Below are positions 1 to 12,200 of a stretch of DNA of 64,000 nucleotides, one piece after another (position 1 is the first letter of the stretch; each line of letters opens with the position of its first letter). The translations under genes were made by a program, and so were the position numbers. The notes below the pieces were generated by a model. It had not been told where the DNA came from, ran no database searches, and was given only the letters and a program-made list of their open reading frames with translations. The stretch comes from Cinnamomum chago. Lineage: Eukaryota; Streptophyta; Magnoliopsida; Laurales; Lauraceae. The stretch is taken from contig CP142451.1 of the NCBI GenBank assembly GCA_038049695.1, positions 67,399,501 to 67,463,500 of the forward strand. The letters run 5' to 3'.

Positions 1-708
1 CGTGCTTGCTCTTTTCATTATATATATGATAGAGAAAGGATGGGCTCTTTGTGGAATGTAACTATTCATGATATAATAAGTATGCATGTTAGTTTCGCTC
101 GTATTTTGAAATGTACTTTAGTCATGTAACTGTTTACAATTCAGCAAAATGTCTTTAAATGTTTCCTTTAACGTTACTACTTTCATGCCCATGCCTAAAT
201 TGATTACCTGCCAAACCGTTGTGTTTGATCCTTGTTTGTTGGTGCTCAGGTGTAGGTGACGTTGCCTTTGAGGAGGAGCGTCCGGAGGAGGCTTTTGAGC
301 CACCCCAAGTTAGAGAGTGGCAGCCCGACGATGTCAACTAGACTTCGGGCGGGTTCTTGAGTTCGTCATTTTGTCATGGGGTTCTTTTATTATTTTGAAA
401 TTGTATTGGCCTCTGTTGGCCTCTCATGGGTTGTAACCAAAACTTAACTTACTTTTGTGTTAGCCTCATAACTTGAATCTTGATGAGAATGCCATATTAA
501 CTCCTTCTTTTGATACTATGCCTCGTTATCGTTTGTTATAGCACTTAAAAATTTATTGGTGCTTATCGTGATGTGATTTGCTACACGCTTCCGTAAACTT
601 GATCATGTGAGACAGATTCCGCGTGTTTCGGGAATCCTCACCGCGAGAACCTGTGGGAAAAACATAACAACCACTAAATCAACACGTCGCAGGCCCGGGG
701 TCGCGACA
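1..708. repeat. End of an unidentified LTR-type repeat
   Basis: The segment stops abruptly at GGGGTCGCGACA, a typical LTR-style CA end, directly against copia gag sequence, so it looks like an element inserted in or recombined with that gag. Plus positions about 251-342 read as a short acidic coding tail (rich in Glu, Pro and Asp) ending in TAG, preceded by a good splice acceptor (tgctcag). This may be a terminal exon of the element or of a captured gene; I do not recognise it. The left end lies outside the window, so target duplication and family cannot be checked. Confidence 0.45.
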
Positions 709-1183
709 CCAGTACATCTAACACATTTAATGAGTCCATCATTTTTAACATGTGTTCATGTACTGATGTACCTTTAGCCATCTTGGTGCTAATGAGCACC
801 CTCATAGCTGTCTGCCTAGCAGGCCTGCCCTGTTCCGCAAACATCTCCTTTAAGTTTGATTTAATATCGTATGTAGTCATATAGGATTGATGTTGGTGTT
901 TCAAAATGCTAGACATGGATGCCAAAATGTAACATCTGGCCATCTCATCGTCTTTGGCCCATTTGGTGTAAAGTTCATTTTCTTCTTCCGGTGCATCCGG
1001 GCCAGGCTCATCAAGGGGGGTTTTGGTAAGGACATATTTATAACCTGAAGCGGTCAAGACAATATCCAGGTTCCGTTTCCAGTCTACATAGTTGGATCCC
1101 ACCAACTTATTTTGGTTGAGGATAGTCGCAAGTGGATTGAAAGTATTTGAATTCATGCTTGAAATACTGTAGAACATAACCAT
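709..1183 (-). pseudogene. Ty1/copia gag N-terminal remnant
   Basis: About 158 residues match the usual N-terminal part of plant copia Gag: a short leader, then NKLVGSNYVDWKRNL, an acidic linker (DAPEEENELY), a TKWAKDDEMARCYIL stretch and the helix pair ending KMAKGTSVHEHMLKMMDSLN. Gag would package element RNA in virus-like particles. The reading frame is open from ATG 1183, but the protein is cut at 709 where the repeat 1-708 begins. Zinc knuckle, protease, integrase and RT are therefore missing from the window. It belongs to the minus-strand copia element whose primer site is at 2896-2908 and whose 5' LTR is at 2911-4592. Confidence 0.8.
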
Positions 1184-2895
1184 ACATTCAATTAATGAAT
1201 TTAAATGACATTAGGGTTTAGTATTCTACAAAATTTATGTGGGAATCCTCATAACCACTAAATTTAGAATACATCGGAATCCCAATCCCCGTGGTATGCC
1301 TCCTTGAGGAGTGCGAATACCGCCTAAATTGGTGCGGATCAAAGTTTGTCAAAATTAGGATTAAGACTAACTATCCATGATCCCCTTCATTCATTATTAT
1401 CTAGGTATCTCATATCAAATAATAAATGACTCCCGATTAGCTTTGGTTTCTAAAATATATGAGACAAATCCTTGGGGATACTACATTATTTCAGTTAAGT
1501 GTGACCTACCAACTAGCATTGTATGACAACCATTGCGAGCAACTCCTCTTTGGGGAGTGGGCCCCCGCCCCTCTCACCAATACTATCCATAGGAGATCCA
1601 TATCTAGTAACCAGACAAGTAAAAGCCCTCCGTGGGGAACGACCATTCTCAAGATGGCGCGAGGCTAATGCTTTCCTTACAATGGACCTATGGTGGAAAA
1701 CCATGGGGATTTCTAAATATAAATGCCTCGCTCCCACTTAATATTTTAGAATCGAGGATTTCCTTTTAGGTATATGGGCCCACATATATAAACATCAAAT
1801 CATCTCATGATATGACCAATGATTGGTTCCAAGTCAAGTTATTTTATGGAAAGTCTAGTTTCCTAAATTAGTGTTACCAATGGACCCATCTCATGGGTCC
1901 ATCAACTCTAATTAGAACTCTTTCCAAAAATGAATTTGATTTGACCAATTTTGGTAATTGCTATGTTTGGATCAGATTTGGAAACATTCTTTAAAGGCAA
2001 CCATCCATAAATAGAATGTGCAAAATAGAAACTAGTCCTCTCCTCCAAATGGCCCAAGCGGTATAGACTTCTTAGACTTCTAGACTTTCCAAAACTTTGG
2101 GATTCCTCAAACTCTTTGGGCATCTCCAAAACGCTTTTGGTAATCTTCAAACTCTTTGATTAAGAGTCCAACTTCACTTTCCTTCTTCATCTCGGACTTT
2201 GCCAGAATTTACAAATTTTAGAAAAATTACATAAATTCTTATGCCTCAATTATGAGACTTACATGGTAATCTAAACATGGAAATAAAAAGGGCTGTAGGG
2301 AAATTTGCCATGCCTTGCCCTTTCACGGGAAACCAAGGAAACCATGATGCCCTTTACAAGTAGCCCAAAATAACCATCAACCATAAAGAAAGTAAAGAAC
2401 TTGTGGGCCATATGGAGAGGACAAGATCACCTGCATGTTAGTATCTCATACAACCATACAAATCACAAAAAATATGCTGCCAAACAATGCTTGAAAAATA
2501 GGACATCAGAGAAGACCCGAAACTAAAAAATCCAAATTCTGCATTCCTGAAGCATTGTCCTCGGTCGACTGAACAAAAGGCTCGGTCGACAGACCTACAT
2601 GTGCTCGGTCGACCGAGCACGAGTCTCGGTCGACTGGACTGACGAAACCTGCAAGTTTGGGTTTCTGCAGTTCGTGTCCAATCTTCACCAAATCACTTCC
2701 AAAGTGTTCCTATGGCTTCCTATCATCCATCCAACATTATTATACCACTTTGTAATTATCCAAACATGGATTTACTAATAAACAAAGCAAATCCATCAAA
2801 AATTGATCCGTACATAGCCATTGCTCTATCCTTTTCGCATCTGATGCAAAGATTAGAACAAGTTTACTGATCTAACATGATTAGAGATGAGGTAT
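1184..2895 (-). other. Leader of the minus-strand copia element
   Basis: 1.7 kb of non-coding sequence between primer site and gag, longer than usual for a copia leader. It may therefore contain an old insertion that I cannot delimit. No open frame of note. Positions 2560-2640 hold four copies of a GGTCGAC-centred palindromic motif that also occurs in the SIRE-like LTRs further right. Confidence 0.5.
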
Positions 2896-2908
2896 GGCTC
2901 TGATACCA
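2896..2908 (-). other. Primer binding site, tRNA-iMet type
   Basis: On the minus strand this reads TGGTATCAGAGCC, the standard copia primer site complementary to the 3' end of initiator methionine tRNA. It lies two bases inside the LTR end at 2911. It fixes the element as minus strand. Confidence 0.85.
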
Positions 2909-2910
2909 AT

Positions 2911-4592
2911 TGTTGGAAGTAGGTGAGCCTGGTGGATAGATTTTCAAAACTTTTGACCCACTTGACTCAGGGATCAAATATCCATAAGGCCATAAAACCC
3001 AATCCAGGATCCATGTCCTCAATCTCAGCCATCATGATCAATAAATAAACCTATCAAGAAGATAGAACAGTAGCCAACAAGCATCCATAAAAATCTACAA
3101 CATGCAAGAAAGTAGATTATACCTTAGGAGCTCAGTTGTGCTCTAATGGAGAAGTTGCGTCTTTCTTTGATGATGAAACTCTTTCACTTATCAAACAAGA
3201 ATCTCCTAGACCTATTGATCTTCCACGCTATGACCCTCTTATCAGAGCTCTTTTCTCAAGAAGATGGGTGGGATCTCCAAGAGAAAACCCTAATAGAAAC
3301 TCCAAGGAACTAGAAGAGAACTAGAAGAGAGAAGAGAGGAAAAAGAGTTATGCAACACTTGCACTAGAGGGGTTTGGGCGTGGGATCCAAGACATAGACG
3401 TCCAAGGGAATGCTTCCCCTTTTTATAGCACAAAGACTCATCCTTTTCTTTCTCTCTTACTAATTGCTATAGAAGTCTCACTTCCACACTAATTAGTAAC
3501 TTACTATTACTACTACTAGAAGTCCTACTTCAAATAGAAATAGTAAATTTCTAATTCCTTCCTTTTGGAGTTTAAGTAAGATCAATATCTTTCTAATATC
3601 TTGGGCTAGAGTGGGGACCACTAGGGATCCCTTAGAAAGTTGGCTCCAACTGGGACACCGTGACCCCACATCTCATGTGCAATCCGGGCCTACAGTTAAT
3701 TGCAAATAACACCACTATACAAATGCAATTGCACTCCAGTCATAGGAATAAATTACAATGAAGACCCTAAAGTTTCCAATTACCACAAGTAAGCCCCTCT
3801 ATCAATTTTCATGGATCAATTGGAATAAATCTATCTCATCCAATCTAAGATCCACATCTTATTATCCTTGAGCCCCAATTAATCACAATGATCATCAGTA
3901 CCATCCAATTAACTCTTAATCGAGATGGGTGCGCATTTATTAATGACAAATCCATTAATTGGCACAAGGGGATAATATAGATAGATTCCATCTTGACCAT
4001 TACATGTTCCCACAGTCCTGCTACTACTACCCAAGACACCGAGGTGTTGACCTACATTTGGCCTCACTCATTGGTGACTCAAAGCAAATGAATAGACATA
4101 AACTTGAGTTCATTAATGTCTCAGGATTGAGAGCCTATTGCTAGGGAATTATGAGAGCAGACCTTAAAATTGAGACAGTATTTCATAAGGTGCTTCTCAT
4201 GGTCCTTCAATACATTCAATGTACCAGCATTATGATCCAAAATCTTTCATTTTGATGATCGAGACAAATCACACTATCCAATAGTGATCAAAGTGTTGCA
4301 ACCTTATCAGATGAGATGCCCGGTCTCATCATTGGTTGTGAGGATATTTTTAAGTATAAGATTTGTGACACATGTCTCCTGTATGTGGATCTCATCCATA
4401 TACATATATCACATCTAATATACTAATGGGACCCGGTTCATCTCATGAACCATTATGTCATATGTATTGGTGATGTGCATTAAGTAATAAAACACCATTC
4501 ATTCATGAAAGGAAAGCATGATTTTATTGATAAATAAAGAAATTAATCAATTTATTACATCAACTGATGGATTGAGATCATACAATCTAACA
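2911..4592 (-). repeat. Copia 5' LTR (minus orientation)
   Basis: On the minus strand it begins TGTTAGATTG and ends CTTCCAACA, followed by the primer site. Length is 1,682 bp. The right boundary is fixed because sequence after 4592 is Tat gag (homologous to the zinc-knuckle region of the main Tat element). A diverged copy of the same LTR lies at 35409-36798. The partner LTR is not in the window. Confidence 0.8.
3421..3427 (-). promoter_or_regulatory. Probable TATA box of the copia LTR
   Basis: Minus strand reads TATAAAAAGG in the middle of the LTR, the expected place for the U3/R core promoter. Inference from position and motif only. Confidence 0.45.
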
Positions 4593-5766
4593 TCCATCAC
4601 CTCTCAATCAATGCTTCATTGTAAGAGGGAAGATCAACGAGATGTGGAAAAATGGAGTCATTACTTTTGACAAAAACTATGGGTCTGCCTCCATCAACAT
4701 GGTGTCATGTGGACAAACATCAAAATCACCAAAGAAGAAGATCACTACTTCCTTCAAGGTGATAAAAAGAGTTCAAGCGTCTGAAGGGTTGGTTCCTTAC
4801 CCAACACTAGACGTACGACCCATATGGGTGCATCCCGATCTCTTGGAAGATGAAACCTGGGAGGTTATCAAAACAAAGCCGACAGCCCAAGAGCGTAGGC
4901 AAGCTAGAAGACATCTCATCAAGCTCAAACGGCAAGAGAAGACCCGGCCAAAACAAGAAGTCCATGAAAAGGCAGAGACCTCCTCATCGCTTCACTTGGG
5001 GCAACAGAAAAGTCCCTTCCCGAGACTTTAAAGGGGCTGAGAAGATTCACTCTTAGTGACTTCATGCCACCTTATCTCAAAAATGAAACTACGCAGGGGC
5101 ATCAGACTCTTACAATTCGGTAGTCAGATTCTCCATGAATGAATATGAGTCTAGTGACACCGATGAGTGGGAGGAATCCCTTGAAACATGAGAATACCTC
5201 TCCAATGAAGAATGAGTTCTCGAACCACACCTCATACCGGTAATCTGGTATAATCCTTTATAGCCACAAGGATCCTGGTCTGATGACGAAGAGGACCAAG
5301 AGGCTATTCAAGAAAATGTTGTTGACCTAGCACCCGTTGATGCTTTAGTGGAACCCAACCATGTTGAACCACAAGGAGCAGACAAGGAAGAAGATTTGGC
5401 TCCCATGCCTAATCTTGAAGAATATGCGAGGATCCTGCAACATCTTGCCATAAAACAAGAGCAAGATCACGTCAATGCGCTTCGTCACCAGCACCATCCA
5501 GAACCGGAAGTCCCTGAAGACCATCATGTACCTCTTCCAAGAAAGCTGCTAGATTGGAGATCCTCTTACATCCAAGGATGAGTCTGACTCCCAACAGTCC
5601 ATTCTGGGGACGTCTCCTATTGGAGCGACTTGCAATGTGATAGTTCGGGATGATAGTTTCTCCAAAGGCTCGTCTGCTGAGGCATCTTCTGGAGCTACTT
5701 CTCAAGTGACTTCCACTGAGATATCACCTTCTCTGACTTTGTCTCCTGAGACCGTGACATCAAAAT
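4593..5766 (+). pseudogene. Tat copy I gag C-terminal remnant
   Basis: Homologous to the gag C-terminal region of the main Tat element on the opposite strand (57900-56850). It starts within the CPYH...H...C zinc-knuckle region, then MWKNGVITFDKNYGSAS, a basic stretch around KTPTAQERRQARR-type sequence and a long acidic tail. The tail has several stops and frameshifts between 5030 and 5640. Unlike the main copy it lacks the extra A that shifts the frame there, so it shows that shift to be a mutation. The remnant ends at SPETVTS, where pol sequence resumes directly at the integrase region. Confidence 0.8.
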
Positions 5767-7071
5767 TCACTCCCCTGCCTCCTCTTAACACACACCAAGT
5801 AGTTGCTGAATGCCACCGAGTGGTTGGAAGTCAGATATCTATCCTTAGACCTTCAATCGGCGGCTGGAGGGATCTGTTCATTGATTATACTATGTTCGGA
5901 ATCCTACTTGAAGATCCAAAAGAACAGGTACGCATTCAAAGACGAGCCCTAAACTTTCATTTGGATATTTCTTTAAAAATCCTTCAACGGAGTACTTCTA
6001 CGCTGCTTGTCACAACAAGAGGCTGAAGAAACACTCAAAGAAGTTCATGCCAGTCTTTGAGCAGCCCATCAAGCTGGTTATAAGCTCTACGACTAGATAA
6101 AAATGTTAGGTTATTATTGGCCTACCATGGTAGCTGATGCTATGCAATTCACTAAGCGCTGCCAACAATGCCAAGTTCATGGAGATTATGTTCATATGCC
6201 CCGAGAATGGCTACATCCTACAACGATCTCATTGTCTTTTGAAGCCTAGGGTATGAACATCATAGGTCCTACTTCTCCCCCATCGAGCAAAGGTCATCGC
6301 TTTATCTTCGCCGCTATGGATTATTTCTCCAAGTGGTCAGAAGCATTTGCGCTCAACAAACTGAAGACCTCATCAGTCCTTCAGTTCTTGCGCACCAACA
6401 TCATTTGTCATTTTGGCATACCTAAAAGATTCGTCCATGATAACGGGCTATAATTTCGAGATCATCGATTCTACAGGTTCTGCGACAGATACAAAATCCA
6501 AAGTTATCCTTCGACTCTATATAATCCAATAGCAAAGGGATTAGAAAAAGCATTTAACAAAACACTCCGCAAAATCCTCAAGAAAATGGTATCTAGTCAT
6601 AAAAGAGACTGGAGCGACAAACTAACTGAAGCTTTGTGAGCCTATTGGACCACCGTTTGAGGACCAACCAATAGCACACCATTCTCTTTGGTCTATGGAT
6701 GTGAAGTTGTCGTGCCTCTGGAGGTACAAATTCCCTAAGGGTATCTTTGCAAAATGAAAGCCATGTGAAGTTGACAATCCAAGAGCTGGACAATCAGGAC
6801 GAGAAATGGCTCGAAGCTCAACACAGCATTGAGTAAGCATGGCAGGATCTTTCGACAAAAAGGTCCGACAACATGCCTACAAAAAGGGTGACTTGGTTTT
6901 TGTGGTAAAAAGGCCAATGGTTTTCGCCAACAAGTCCAAAGGTAAATTTGAGCCAAAATGGGAGGGACCCTATGTTATCGACAAGGTTTTCTCCAGTGGC
7001 ATATATGCTCTCCTAAACATGGAGGGTGACAATGTATGCTGCCCATCAATGGTAAGTTCTTGAAGTTGTAA
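5767..7071 (+). pseudogene. Tat copy I integrase remnant
   Basis: Ty3/gypsy integrase of the Tat lineage, broken by many stops and frameshifts. Recognisable in order: the segment before the zinc finger (NTHQVVAECHRVVGSQ), the damaged HHCC finger, the catalytic core and the C-terminal KGDLV...EPKWEGPYVIDKVF domain near 6880-7000. The first catalytic Asp (WGMDIIG in the main copy) is replaced by Asn here (GMNIIG, near 6253). Protease, G-patch segment, RT and RNases H are absent between 5766 and this segment, so the copy is an internal-deletion derivative. Confidence 0.85.
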
Positions 7072-7430
7072 TATCCTTGAAGACTTACCCCACTGGGTCA
7101 GAGCGATCCCTGCATGGCCAAAGCCTATTTCAAGGTAATTGCTCGTCAAACCAGCTCCTTTTGGAATTTTCATCCTTATGTTGTAATTTCTAAAAATTCA
7201 AAAAATGCTTACTTTCGTCGTTTTATTATTCAAGGAAAAAAAATCCAAGATTAGGAGCCTCTTTCCTAACTTGACCAAAATTTTCGACCATTGAACCCAA
7301 AATTCATGGTTTGAAACAAAAATTAGGATTCAGGGATTTCCACCCTAATCCGCCCGCCCTGCCTTTTACCGCCAAAGTGGTTTTAGGTCAAAATTTATGA
7401 CCATTGGGTCTTTAAACAAAAAATGGTTTT

Positions 7431-7935
7431 TAAAAAAACTGCGAGGAAGCGACACTTAGTCGATACTAGAAAATTCAAAAAATCCGGAGAATACGAACCA
7501 CATTCGATACTTCCAAAATCGCAAGGAATCGACATTTCGTCAATTTTTGCAAAAATTCAAAAATCGTTGAGAAGCAACATTTCAGTTGATATCCACAACC
7601 CAAATAAAAAAAACACCAGAGGTCCAAAACCCTCAAATTTCAAAAATCGTGGAAGCGACATTCAGTCGATACCCACAAAATATATTTTTTGGAAAAAAGC
7701 AAGGAAGCGATATTCCGTCGATACTTGCAACCAAATGAGTAAGGAAGCGATATTCCATCGATACTTACAAAACCATTTAGCAAGGAAGCGACGCTTAGTC
7801 GATACTTGCACCCAAATTTGGAAGGAAGCGACATTCCATTGATACTCGGAACCGAATGACCAAGAAAGCGACATTCCATCGATACTAGCAAAAGCATTCA
7901 GCAGGAAGGTGACTTTTAGTCGATACTTACATTTT
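7431..7935 (+). repeat. Tat 3'-UTR tandem repeat A
   Basis: About ten diverged units with a core like GGAAGCGACATTCCATCGAT followed by ACTTGCA, spaced 35-80 bp apart. It follows the integrase after an AT-rich stretch (7072-7430) in which I see nothing coding. The same array is present at 43795-44225 (opposite strand) and 63598-64000. Tandem arrays between pol and 3' LTR are known for Tat/Ogre elements. The open frame across it is an artefact of the repeat. Confidence 0.85.
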
Positions 7936-8690
7936 TGAAAACCAAAACCTGGCTTTCATGCCAAAAAAAAAAAAGAACACCTGGCTCTCATACCAAAAAA
8001 ATTGGCTTTTACACCAAAAATAAAAAAACCTGGCTTTCACGCCAACAAACCAAACCCTGGCTCTCATTTTAAAAACCAGACTTTCACGCCAACAAACCAA
8101 AACTTGGCTTTCAAAAAACCTAGCTCTCACACCAAAAACAAAAACCGGCTCTCATGCCACAAAAACCTGGCTTTCATGCCAAAAATTGGCTCTCATACCA
8201 TAAAACATAGCTTTCATGCCAAAAACAAAACCTTGGATCTCATGCCACAAAAACTTGGCTTTCACGGAAAAAATTGGCTCTCATACCATAAAACATAGCT
8301 TTCATGCCAAAAACTAAATCTTGGCTCTCATGCCATAAAACAAAAATCGGCTCTCATGCCACAAAAACCTAACTTTCATGCCAAAAATAGGCTCTCATGC
8401 CACAAAACCTGGCTTTTATGCAAAAAATAAAATCTTGGCTCTCATGCCATAAAACAAAAATCGGCTCTCATGCCATAAAAACCTGGCTTTCATGCCAAAA
8501 ATCGGCTCTCATGACATAAAGCCTAGCGTTCATGCAAAAAATAAAATGTTGGCTCTCTTGCCATAAAATAAATTTAAGCTCCCATACCACAAAAAAAAAA
8601 TCTTGACTTTCATGCAAATTTCTTTTTTTTTGGCTCTCATGCCGCAAACAAAATCTGGCTCCCACGCCAAAACAACCATTTGACAAAAGA
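7936..8690 (+). repeat. Tat 3'-UTR tandem repeat B (mini-hairpin)
   Basis: Roughly 35 units of GGCTTTCATGCC or GGCTCTCATGCC separated by A-rich spacers of 5-15 bases. Each unit has a potential GGC/GCC three-base stem around a TTTCAT or TCTCAT loop. The array is also present in the main element at 43200-43795. 8691-8895 after it is AT-rich with no recognisable content. Confidence 0.85.
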
Positions 8691-8895
8691 TTTTCACAAA
8701 ATAACAAACCTTTTGATCAAACGTTCAAGTAAACATTCCCATTTAACTGTTGCTTAAATTTTCTTTCATAAAAAAAGGGGGGTTTAAGTGAAAAGGGGCA
8801 ATAAAAAAAAGAGTGCCAAAAAAATATATGTGTATACATGGGGTACCGAAAAAGGAATAAGAGAGTTTGTTACAAAAGAAACCAAAAGATCAGTC

Positions 8896-9252
8896 TTACA
8901 TGGCCTCCAGCCAAAGATTCAACTCCTTAAGCAATCTCCTGGCCTTGTCTATCAAAGCTTCTAGGCCATGCTTCTTCAGAAGTTTACCATAAGATGTGGC
9001 TGAATGTCGTGACCTGTCTTCGGCTTGAGGAAGCTTTGCCCAAAGAGTTTACCATCGCTCGTATTCTCGAGTCCTCTCTTTGAGAACACGATCGACATCT
9101 GCAACCTGGGGAATCAGAGTCCTCTCCTTGGCACGAGCCTCTACTAAGGTGGTCCACTTGGCCACAACTTGCACCTCTAATTGCTTAAGAGGCCACTTGG
9201 CTTCGATGACCTTTCTATCAAGGTGATCAATGTCTTGTCTTAGCTTAATGAT
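8896..9252 (-). pseudogene. Tat antisense extra ORF, 3' part (copy I)
   Basis: C-terminal portion of an ORF running opposite to gag-pol. It encodes a charged, probably coiled-coil segment (IKLRQDIDHLDRKV... VVAKWTTLVEARAKERT) and ends GKLLKKHGLEALIDKA, then a Leu-rich helix closing NLWLEAM and TAA at 8898-8896. One in-frame stop lies after YERW. The end is homologous to the end of the aORF at 42840-42941 (GKILKKRGLETLTDEA ... KAWLES). The frame continues upstream at 13346 once the solo LTR and one ATGAT copy are mentally removed. Function unknown; extra ORFs downstream of pol are a known trait of the Tat lineage. Confidence 0.7.
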
Positions 9253-12200
9253 TGTCACGCCCCCGAACCAGAACCTCGGGGGCGGGAAATGGGATTAAAG
9301 CATAAATGTATTTTACTTCTCCCAAGATCCGCGTGTGTGAAGACAACACATTCTGAATATTTTTGCGGAAGCATTTGTGGCGTTGCGACCCGAAGTCCGT
9401 GGCCATCGGATTCCGCGTCGCACTCAACCTTTAGCACATAGCTATTATATCAAGAATCATATCAGACTGGAGTAACCATCACAATAAATTTCAGAGCTGA
9501 CAGTAACAGGATATTACATTCCCAAATATGTTCAAGTTACAATTATCAATGTACATTAATTAAGAACCCCAAGAAAAAGGCTAATAAAAGCCATACAACA
9601 ATAAGCTATAAACTACTACCCAAATGTGACGTAGCTCCGATGTCAAGCTCAATGTCTACATGACATAGCCGACAGAACAACCTGCAAAACATGGCTCCAC
9701 AGCCAACAAAAGCACTCGTCTCGAGACGAAGAAATCTGAACCTGAGTACCAAAAGTAGTGGGTCAGACACGACGGTCTGGCAGGTGGATGAAAAGATAAC
9801 AAATATACTGAAGAATTAAAACATAAGATAAATCATGCTATTCGATTAAATGCTGCATATAATTAGACGGGTGTAAAGTCGGGAATCTCGGGAAAACCTG
9901 TATTCATTTCAAGCTTGGGTAAAACATGAATATCTACTAAAACATGTGTTCATTTACATCATCTATAATCATAGATATTTGACAATCGGGTGTTCGTCTA
10001 AAACATGTATAAACATAGCGGTATGGCAAAACAACGTTCATTTGAAACTTAAGTAAAAACACAAGTATACAACAAACCAGGTATTCATAGCAGTCTAGCA
10101 AAACCAATGTCCATTTGAAACCTATGTAGAAATACGGATATTTAACAAACCGGGTGTTCATTTAAACGTATTTCAAAGCATGGATATTTAAACAAATCGG
10201 GTATCATTTAAAACAGGTATAAACGTAGGGATCTGGCGAACAAGTGTCATTTGAAACATATTTCAAAGCATGAATATTTAACAAATCGGGTAATCATTTA
10301 AAACAGGTATAAACATAGGAATCTCACAAGCCAAATGTCATTTAAAACAAAGCACGGATATTTAACAATTCGGGTATTCATTTAAAACATGTGTAATCAC
10401 ATAAATCTAGTAAAACCATCGATCGTTTGAAACATATGTAAAAGCATGGGTATTCGCCCAACTGGCATCCATTTAAAACATGTGCGGGTACAAAGAACAG
10501 AAGACAATATAATAAAAACTGAATTTACATTGGAGAATATTAACACTTGTTTAAATAACAACTTTCATAAAGGAAACGAATCATTTATCGGAAAGCAAGT
10601 AAGCAATATAAAACATGTCGGGTATCCAAGGAATCGGGAACTGGCAAGATGGCAATCACGAGAAGCTAAGTCCTCTATCACCGAAGTGACAAGAGTATAA
10701 CGGGACGTTGGTCTCAGTCACACAAGGTGAGGAGACTCAACGTAAATCATATATACAATATAAATATACGGGAACGGGACCACGGTAGCGAACCGGGTAT
10801 CGGGACGGGACCACGGTAATAACCGGGTATCGAGATCCAAACTGCAGCTGGCGGGACGGGAGAGGGATTTCCAAGTCGGTGGATCAAACCGACAAGTTAT
10901 CCAAGCTTAGTGATGCCGACTCATAGGTCAAAACCAATCGAGACATATGCAAGTAAATCAAGTACAGTAAATAAATGGGTAAAACGGGGGTGCTCAAGGG
11001 CACACTGTCATTTCATATCGGGCAATACATCTCGGGACAATTCACTGTTACTAGTGTAACTTCAATGCTTTCGAGAAAACAAGTCATGTGATGCAAATCT
11101 CGGGAAAAGAGGTGAAACAATGAACTATAACAATTTCGGGAAAAATATTAATTTCAAGATCTATTTAAGTGAATAGGGGTCCCGTATGTCGATTATAATA
11201 ATTACTTGGTACTCCTTGAGTTTGAAGACATCCCGGGCTCCTTATGCACTTTTCGATTTTCCAAACTTAAAATGAGCTTATGGGTAGTACTAGATGTTAC
11301 AATAGCAAAAATCAAGATTATAAACGGTCCATCTTAGGCATGACATTAATCCGGAAACATCGAGCAACCTATTCAGTCACCGAAAGGAATAGAATTCGTG
11401 ATAACCAAGGGGAAGACTTGTGTTTACATATAAAGAAGATATCGCGTCGTTCCATCCCGTTCAAGATTGAAATGGATTGAACTTCGATGCATCCAAACCA
11501 ACCGTGAAGAGCATCGGCTCAAGACGCTCTCCCATATGGTCAAGTGAGTCCAAGGAGGGTAGCCAAGGTCCACAAAGAAAAATAAATATCAAAACCCACT
11601 GCGTTTAAACAGTTCAACGTTATCCCAACCTGGCTTATGCCAGGCAGACCGCATCGCTCGAGCGAATCGAAGAGTTCGCTCGAGCGAACTCATCGGTCGA
11701 GCGGTTATTTAAATGCATTCGAGCGACCAAGCTACTGGAAACGCCCGAATCCTTTCCTGGACAGGTCGCTCGAGCGAAGTGTCATGGTCGCTCGAGCGAA
11801 CGGTCCAGAAATGGATTCCGGACCAGTTCAGCTGTCCTCTTTCTCTTCCTTTCCTTCCAACACATAAACCATTAACATTTTTATTCCATATTCACTTAAA
11901 ATCCTCATTAAAACTCCAATGAAAAATTAACTTTAAACACCTCTTTCTTCCCATTTAACAAAAAACCAAACCAAAGGAAAGAATCTCCAATGTATACAAA
12001 GGTCCAATTGAGCCAAAAATCTATGGATACACAAAGTCTATTGATCACATTTCCATCACAATAGATGATTTAACAAAACTCATTAAATGAGTATCAACTT
12101 CAAGTCAATGTAACTAATAAACATAACCATGGATGGCCAAACCAATCCTATTCCTTATAAAACCATATGAGCAAACTTGACCAAATGAAATGCATACCTC

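Noticed and set aside
2896..2908. tRNA gene
   Set aside because: Only the 13-base primer site is present; no cloverleaf around it. No tRNA or rRNA genes were found in the window.
7423..7842. 139-residue open frame
   Set aside because: Made of tandem repeat A units read in frame; the same array in other copies is not open.
7936..8690. CRISPR-like array of short regular repeats
   Set aside because: Units are 12 bases with A-rich linkers of irregular length, no unique spacers and no cas genes, in a plant retroelement 3' UTR present in another copy.
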